Assembly: GCF_001439925.1 (NCBI RefSeq)
Contig: NZ_LMBV01000001.1
Span: 134,942-198,941 of the forward strand
DNA: 64,000 bases
Direction of reading: 5' to 3'
DNA from: Peribacillus muralis
GTDB lineage: Bacteria > Bacillota > Bacilli > Bacillales > DSM-1321
In this document: piece after piece, positions 59,644 to 64,000 of the stretch
How the letters are laid out: every line of letters starts with the position of its first letter
Numbering within the stretch: the stretch's first letter is position 1
Made by a program: the position numbers and the translations under genes
Notes under the pieces: generated by a model
Databases searched by the model: none
What the model was told of the DNA's origin: nothing
The model's input: only the letters and a program-made list of their open reading frames with translations

Positions 59644-60519
59644 ATGACATCAAAAATCGCATTTCTAGGACCGAAAGCAACGTTCACGGATTTAGCTGTT
59701 TCACGACTATTTCCTAATGACATAAAAATGCCGATGAACACGATTCCGGACTGCCTGGATGCTGTCCGTGACGGCAAAGTGAATCACACGCTCGTCCCGA
59801 TCGAGAATGCCTTGGAGGGCTCGGTCAATATAACGATGGATTACTTGATCCATGAAGTCACATTACCGATTAAAGGGGAAGTGACGATTCCGATCCAGCA
59901 GCATTATATGGTGCATCCGGATCATGCGTACCCCGGCTTCAAACCGGACATGGTCTATTCGCATTCCCATGCAATCGCTCAATGTCGCAAATTCCTACAT
60001 AAAGAACTGAGGGGCATTCCATATGAGTATGTGACTTCCACCGCCGCTGCAGCGAAGATGGTGATGGAGAATCCTGATATCAACATTGCTGCGATTGCCA
60101 ATGATATGGCTGCAGCGGAGTATGGGCTGACGATCGTAAAGCAAAATATCCATGATTACGAACATAATCATACGAAGTTTATCGTCGTTTCCAACAGTGA
60201 AGTTGACTTTACCGGGCATTTGACTGTTGAAGGAGATGCGAAGACGACCTTGATGATCCAGCTTCCTGCCGACCACTCAGGGCAGCTGCACCAAGTTCTT
60301 TCCGCTTTCTCCTGGAGGAAGCTTAATCTCTCCAAGATCGAATCAAGGCCCATGAAGACGGGTTTGGGCAATTACTTTTTCATCATCGACATTGAAATGG
60401 CCCTTGACGATGTGCTCATCCCGGGTGCCATTTCCGAGTTGGAGGCTCTTGGCTGCACGGTTTCGGTCATGGGAAGCTATTCCTGCTTTAAAGTCCAAAG
60501 CGGTGTGGTTCAGCGGTAA
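59644..60519 (+). CDS. pheA: Prephenate dehydratase
   Basis: A 291-residue enzyme converting prephenate to phenylpyruvate. The catalytic domain spans about residues 1-185 (IAFLGPKATFTDLAVS... EYVTSTAAAAKMVMEN). A C-terminal ACT domain with the Phe-binding ESRP motif (LSKIESRPMKTGLGNYFF) gives feedback inhibition. It has an AAGGAG site and a terminator before it, so it may have its own promoter. Confidence 0.96.
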   Translation: MTSKIAFLGPKATFTDLAVSRLFPNDIKMPMNTIPDCLDAVRDGKVNHTLVPIENALEGSVNITMDYLIHEVTLPIKGEVTIPIQQHYMVHPDHAYPGFKPDMVYSHSHAIAQCRKFLHKELRGIPYEYVTSTAAAAKMVMENPDINIAAIANDMAAAEYGLTIVKQNIHDYEHNHTKFIVVSNSEVDFTGHLTVEGDAKTTLMIQLPADHSGQLHQVLSAFSWRKLNLSKIESRPMKTGLGNYFFIIDIEMALDDVLIPGAISELEALGCTVSVMGSYSCFKVQSGVVQR

Positions 60520-60597
60520 CTTTCTTCCTTGAATGGTTTATATTGCTATCCATAGAAGCAAAAAGGTACAATCAAAACCGAAAAATAATGATGAGGT

Positions 60598-60628
60598 GGC
60601 GCCCCTGAGCATATCGGGGGCGTTTTTT
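60598..60628 (+). terminator. Terminator of pheA
   Basis: ggcgcccct...cgggggcg hairpin followed by seven T. Confidence 0.88.
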
Positions 60629-60629
60629 T

Positions 60630-60840
60630 GTGTCTGAACGCCGGTTTTTATGAATGGAGAAGGAGCATTCAGGCTTTGAAAAAGCCTGAGACTGCACACC
60701 ATTCCTTATGAACTCGTATACAATAGGTAGGCGAATGGCGATGACAAAAAAACTATACATACCTTGATGACTACAGTAACGGTGGCACCTTTTTAGGGTG
60801 GGAGTACTACTCAAAATGCATGGAGAGGGTGGTGTTCAGT
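60630..60840. other. Intergenic stretch with a small perfect hairpin
   Basis: A perfect 9-bp inverted repeat (tcaggctttgaaaaagcctga, arms at 60670-60678 and 60682-60690) without a T-run lies here. No gene or clear promoter was recognised. Confidence 0.4.
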
Positions 60841-60844
60841 AGAG

Positions 60845-61513
60845 ATGGATAGTCAGTTCAAAGAAACTTTTGGTTCTTGGGCGCAGGCGATAGGGACAGT
60901 CATTTCTGCTGTTGGAGGAACACCATCGCATGTGTTCGACGAAGAATTCCGCAAAAACCTCGATTTGATCGGCAATGAACTTCAAGCGACTGGAAATGCG
61001 TTATTGGCGGATGCGGAAGACACATGGTCATTAAACAAACTAAGCAATCAGATAGAGGCGATTGGTAATTTGACTGTTATTTTGGGATTGGTCATCGATT
61101 TCGATGAGGTGACGAAGCAGGAACTGATCATTAAGGGTAATCTGATTCAAGCGTTAGGCGGAGGAACCGCTGTGGCGGATGCTTACGTGAATCCCGATCA
61201 ACCAGAACAGGCCTTGAATGTCACCGGAAATATTTTGCAGGTGATAGGGAATTCGATGCAGGCGATTGGGGGAATTGACGAACTTAGAAATAGCATCCAG
61301 GAAAAAGATCAGGAAGATGATGGTAAAAAACAAGAAAACGATGATGAAGAGAACGAGGAGGGAAATCAAAAATATCAATATCCAGATTTAGAAAAGAAGC
61401 CGACAGATGCCGAATTAATCCAGACGATGGGGGGGTGGATACAAGTGGTCGGTTCCGTCCTCAACCTCATCGGCCAATTGAGGAGCAATCAAGAAAGCCG
61501 TTCGGAAGATTGA
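60845..61513 (+). CDS. Repetitive amphipathic protein (DUF6944-like)
   Basis: A 222-residue soluble protein with no signal peptide. It consists of recurring hydrophobic/glycine modules of the pattern GxxIQAIGxxxxxxG (GSWAQAIGTVISAVGG, GNELQATGNALL, GNLIQALGG, GNILQVIGNSMQAIGG, GGWIQVVGSVLNLIGQL). An acidic linker (EKDQEDDGKKQENDDEENEE) precedes the last module. The pattern fits a family of repetitive Bacillus proteins catalogued as DUF6944, as far as I can recall. It stands between pheA and niaR, where B. subtilis has no gene. The function is unknown; the repeats could mediate self-assembly. Confidence 0.7.
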   Translation: MDSQFKETFGSWAQAIGTVISAVGGTPSHVFDEEFRKNLDLIGNELQATGNALLADAEDTWSLNKLSNQIEAIGNLTVILGLVIDFDEVTKQELIIKGNLIQALGGGTAVADAYVNPDQPEQALNVTGNILQVIGNSMQAIGGIDELRNSIQEKDQEDDGKKQENDDEENEEGNQKYQYPDLEKKPTDAELIQTMGGWIQVVGSVLNLIGQLRSNQESRSED

Positions 61514-61529
61514 GATCATAAGATAAGAA

Positions 61530-61556
61530 AAAACCCCTCAAGCTTTTGAAGGGCTT
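61530..61556 (-). terminator. Terminator of niaR
   Basis: Read on the minus strand, cccttcaa pairs with ttgagggg and is followed by six T. It also lies close to the end of the convergent repetitive-protein gene. Confidence 0.7.
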
Positions 61557-61563
61557 CGTATAA

Positions 61564-62094
61564 TCAATCGACCAATATGCCGGCATCCCTCAGTGCAACC
61601 TCCGCCTCGTCAAGCAGATCTTCTGTTGCTGCACTCACGGTATGGAGGTGGATGCCACTCGTTAGTTCCGATAAAAAGGAAGCGTTCGTGGCAGATACCC
61701 TGGAGAGGAATTGCTGGACTTCCTTCCGGCTGCTGACCATGATGGAAGCAGTTAGGTCACCGTAAACGGGATGCTCGATTTTGACATCCTTCACCGTGAC
61801 GCCGATATCGACGAGTAGAAATAGCTCTTCCTGCGTCCGAGAAGGATCGTGCTGGCAAGCGATGATCCTTTCCGGCTTTTTCGTGCTTTCGACTGGTAAA
61901 TACATATAGCCTTGGCTCGTGGCAATGATCGGCTCATTCCGGGCTTTCAGGAGCGTTATATCACCAACGATAACCTGCCGGCTTACATTCGTCATTTGCG
62001 AAAGCTCGTTGCCTGTAACGGGCTGCGTGCTTGTTTGCAATATATGTAAAAGTTTCGTCCGTCTTTCTTCGCCGCGTAATTTCTTTTTTTCCAT
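61564..62094 (-). CDS. niaR: NAD biosynthesis transcription repressor NiaR
   Basis: A 176-residue niacin-responsive repressor (yrxA). The N-terminal winged helix-turn-helix (RTKLLHILQTSTQPVTGNEL... SRQVIVGDITLL) is followed by the 3H domain. Conserved histidines are seen in IEHPVYGDLTASI and GIHLHTVSA. It represses nadB-nadC-nadA and nifS when niacin is available. The start is the second ATG because GAGGTG is then at 7 nt; the first ATG is too close. Confidence 0.9.
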   Translation of the reverse strand: MEKKKLRGEERRTKLLHILQTSTQPVTGNELSQMTNVSRQVIVGDITLLKARNEPIIATSQGYMYLPVESTKKPERIIACQHDPSRTQEELFLLVDIGVTVKDVKIEHPVYGDLTASIMVSSRKEVQQFLSRVSATNASFLSELTSGIHLHTVSAATEDLLDEAEVALRDAGILVD

Positions 62095-62148
62095 CAACAT
62101 TCACCTCTTTATTTACAAACATTTTACCATAGAATGCTCGGTTTTGTT

Positions 62149-63276
62149 TTAGCGAATGGCCACCATTCCTTCGAGGCAGTCTGCCAATTTGTGAATATCC
62201 TCCGCCGTCGTATGCTTACCAAAGGAAAGGCGGACGAATTGATGCGCTTCTTCTTCGCTTTTCCCGATCGCCATCATGGTTTTCGATGGCTCCTGTTTAC
62301 CGATCTGGCAGGCGCTTCCCGTCGATACCGCGAAGCCCTGCCGGTTTAATTCGAGCATGATGTACTGTCCTTGCAATCCCGTGAAGGTCAGGGCCAGAAT
62401 ATGCGGCAATTGTTCGGTTTTCCCGCCAATGATTTGAAAGTCGACTTCTTTCTCCGTTAACTGCTGAATCAATTGCATCCGCAGCATGGAGATGCGTTCA
62501 TATTCGTTTTCGATGATATTTTCACAATTTTTGGCAGCTGTCACGAAGGAAGCTATACTGGGAACATCCACTGTCCCAGGCCGAAATCCAAATTCATGGG
62601 TGATATTCGGAATCGAAGCCTTTAACTGGTGGATGGCTGGAAAAATGACCGCCCCGGTCCCTTTTGGTCCATAAACCTTGTGGCTTGAAATGGACATGCC
62701 ATCGCATAAGGGAGATATCCCACCCAGTGGCAATCTTGCAAATGATTGAACGCAATCGACATGCAAAAAGGCTTGATGCTTACGAACGAGTTTACTTATT
62801 TGCTCAATCGGCTGAATGACCCCGATTTCCGAATTCACATGTTGGACAATGACCAGGCAGGTTTTCTCCGACAGCGCTTCGCTCAGATGCTCGATATCGA
62901 TACGGCCATCTTCCAAATGCCGTAAATACGTCACCTCGTAGCCGGATTGTTCAAGCTTGCAGACAAAATTGGCAATCGATGCATGCTCGGTCCGGCTTAC
63001 AATCAAGTGATTCTGCCAGTCCGGTTTCGAAGCGACGAATGTATCGATCGCAAGCATATTGCTTTCGGAACCGCCGCTCGTAAACAGAATCGCTTCTTTT
63101 TTTAAGTTCAGCATTTCTGCCAGTTGCTGTCTTGACATATTCAATAAACGTGCACTTTCTGACCCAATATCATGCAAGCTGCTTGCGTTCCCGAAAAAAC
63201 TCCGGGACGCTTGGCTGAACACCTCGATCGCTTCTTCATCCATCGGCGTTGTGGCCGCATAGTCCAAATAAATCAT
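62149..63276 (-). CDS. nifS: Cysteine desulfurase NifS (NAD-linked)
   Basis: A 375-residue PLP enzyme releasing sulfur from cysteine, here serving the Fe-S cluster of quinolinate synthase NadA. The PLP Lys is in GMSISSHKVYGPKGTGAV near residue 200. The Cys of the active loop appears as GSACQIGKQEPS near 320. The start is ATG 63274-63276 (MIYLDYAATTPMDEE), with a GGAAGTGA site; a long upstream extension would run across the divergent nadB promoter and is rejected. It is divergent from nadB. Confidence 0.9.
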   Translation of the reverse strand: MIYLDYAATTPMDEEAIEVFSQASRSFFGNASSLHDIGSESARLLNMSRQQLAEMLNLKKEAILFTSGGSESNMLAIDTFVASKPDWQNHLIVSRTEHASIANFVCKLEQSGYEVTYLRHLEDGRIDIEHLSEALSEKTCLVIVQHVNSEIGVIQPIEQISKLVRKHQAFLHVDCVQSFARLPLGGISPLCDGMSISSHKVYGPKGTGAVIFPAIHQLKASIPNITHEFGFRPGTVDVPSIASFVTAAKNCENIIENEYERISMLRMQLIQQLTEKEVDFQIIGGKTEQLPHILALTFTGLQGQYIMLELNRQGFAVSTGSACQIGKQEPSKTMMAIGKSEEEAHQFVRLSFGKHTTAEDIHKLADCLEGMVAIR

Positions 63277-63341
63277 AAAATCACTTCCATCCTTCATTCT
63301 AAAAAACTCTTGATAATAGTTTAATAATATGTAAATATAGT

Positions 63342-63357
63342 TGTCAAGACACCTGTC
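63342..63357. promoter_or_regulatory. Candidate NiaR operator and nifS -35 box
   Basis: GACACCTGTC (63348-63357) has palindromic GACA/TGTC arms. It abuts TTGACA on the minus strand (63342-63347), a possible -35 box for nifS. The location between nifS and nadB fits NiaR control of both. Confidence 0.4.
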
Positions 63358-63375
63358 GTAAACAGGAGGGATATA

Positions 63376-64000
63376 ATGATGGTTAAAGCGGAAGTCATCG
63401 TGATAGGCAGTGGGATTGCTGCCTTGAAAACGGCAATGGAAGCAAGCGAACATAAGCATGTGATACTCATCACAAAATCAACGCTTCGTCACAGTAATTC
63501 CTACTTGGCGCAGGGCGGGATTGCCGCGGCACTATCCAATCAGGATGGAGTATCCTTACATAAAAAAGATACGCTGGCTGCTGGCCAGCGCTATAACAAG
63601 GTAAAGGCAGTGGAAAAACTCGTCTGTGAAGCTCCAGCGGCGATAGCTGAACTTCTCCGATCCGGAATGCAATTTGACCGAAATCATGATGGTACCTTGA
63701 TGCTTGGCATGGAGGGGGCTCACAGTGAAAGGAGAATTCTTCATAGCCACGGGGATGGTACAGGAAAGTACATCATGGAGCATTTAATAGGCTGCTTGAG
63801 GAGATCATTGATAACGGTGATCGAGAATGAGGCCGCAGTGGAGTTGATCATCGGTAAAGATGGATCCTGCATAGGTGTCAAAACAATCAATAAGTCAGGA
63901 AAAATGGCTGTCTATCATGCAGAGCGTACGGTTTTGGCAACGGGGGGGTGCGGTTCGCTATACCGGTTAACCTCTAATTCACAAACGGTATCAGGTGATG
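63376..64000 (+). CDS. nadB: L-Aspartate oxidase (3' end outside window)
   Basis: An N-terminal fragment of at least 208 residues. It carries the FAD-binding motif VIGSGIAALKTAMEAS and the family sequence SYLAQGGIAAALS, then GDGTGKYIMEHL and VLATGGCGSLY. The enzyme oxidises aspartate to iminoaspartate for NAD synthesis. AGGAGGG precedes a pair of ATG codons (63376 and 63379). The gene is cut by the window edge, not by mutation. Confidence 0.92.
   Translation, partial: MMVKAEVIVIGSGIAALKTAMEASEHKHVILITKSTLRHSNSYLAQGGIAAALSNQDGVSLHKKDTLAAGQRYNKVKAVEKLVCEAPAAIAELLRSGMQFDRNHDGTLMLGMEGAHSERRILHSHGDGTGKYIMEHLIGCLRRSLITVIENEAAVELIIGKDGSCIGVKTINKSGKMAVYHAERTVLATGGCGSLYRLTSNSQTVSGD

Noticed and set aside
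63277-63459. N-terminal extension of NifS
   Set aside because: It would run through the divergent regulatory region and into nadB; the family starts MIYLDYAATTP.

Overview
The window looks like a chromosomal segment of a low-to-moderate GC, endospore-forming member of the Bacillaceae. It carries the sporulation genes spoVID, spoIIB, spoIVFA, spoIVFB, spo0B and a lonB-type protease, with T-box leaders and strong AGGAGG ribosome binding sites. From about 8 kb to the right end, gene order closely follows the Bacillus subtilis ilv-leu to nadB region: ilvBHC-leuABCD, ysoA, tig, clpX, lonB, lonA, engB, hemAXCDBL, spoVID-ysxE, valS, folC, comC, spoIIB, maf, radC, mreBCD, minCD, spoIVFAB, rng, rplU-prp-rpmA, spo0B-obg-pheBA, niaR, nifS|nadB. 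The GC-rich 'cgaaaggtgtgacactcctg' repeat family and the accessory genes suggest a Peribacillus/Bacillus simplex-like species, but that assignment is inference.

The left 8 kb is accessory. A minus-strand five-gene operon (155-3366) encodes a secreted beta-rich-looking protein, two polytopic membrane proteins, an ABC ATPase and a lipoprotein, behind a clear sigma-A promoter with a perfect 12-bp palindrome just downstream. This is the best candidate for a poorly described system, possibly a secreted peptide/toxin with an export or self-protection ABC transporter. It is followed by a small hypothetical gene, a GC-rich repeat, a DUF2087 regulator with a GIY-YIG-like partner, and two decayed small membrane-protein genes each interrupted by a TGA where Trp is expected.

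The 8-16 kb block is the branched-chain amino acid operon, with a CcpA cre site, a CodY box, a sigma-A promoter and a leucine T-box leader, plus an internal terminator-like hairpin between leuB and leuC. The 16-27 kb block is protein quality control (trigger factor, ClpX, LonB, LonA) and the ribosome-assembly GTPase EngB. A 1.3-kb clpX-lonB spacer holds two diverged direct repeats. The 27-34 kb block is tetrapyrrole synthesis from glutamyl-tRNA to uroporphyrinogen III. A 20-21-bp tandem repeat array separates hemL from the sporulation pair spoVID-ysxE, which has a consensus sigma-E promoter. Next come valS with a valine T-box, an inserted pair of RimK-like ATP-grasp ligases on the minus strand, and folC.

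From 43 to 57 kb lie competence (comC), septum/shape/division genes (spoIIB, maf, radC, mreBCD, minCD), the sigma-K activation pair spoIVFA/FB with a sigma-E promoter, RNase G-type rng, and the rplU-prp-rpmA ribosomal protein operon with an L21 leader. In that operon the Prp protease gene sits between the L21 gene and the L27 gene, whose product it matures. The right end has spo0B, obg, pheB, pheA, a repetitive coiled/amphipathic protein gene not in the B. subtilis layout, and the NAD regulon (niaR, nifS, nadB cut by the window edge). No rRNA, tRNA, intact insertion sequence, prophage or CRISPR array was seen.
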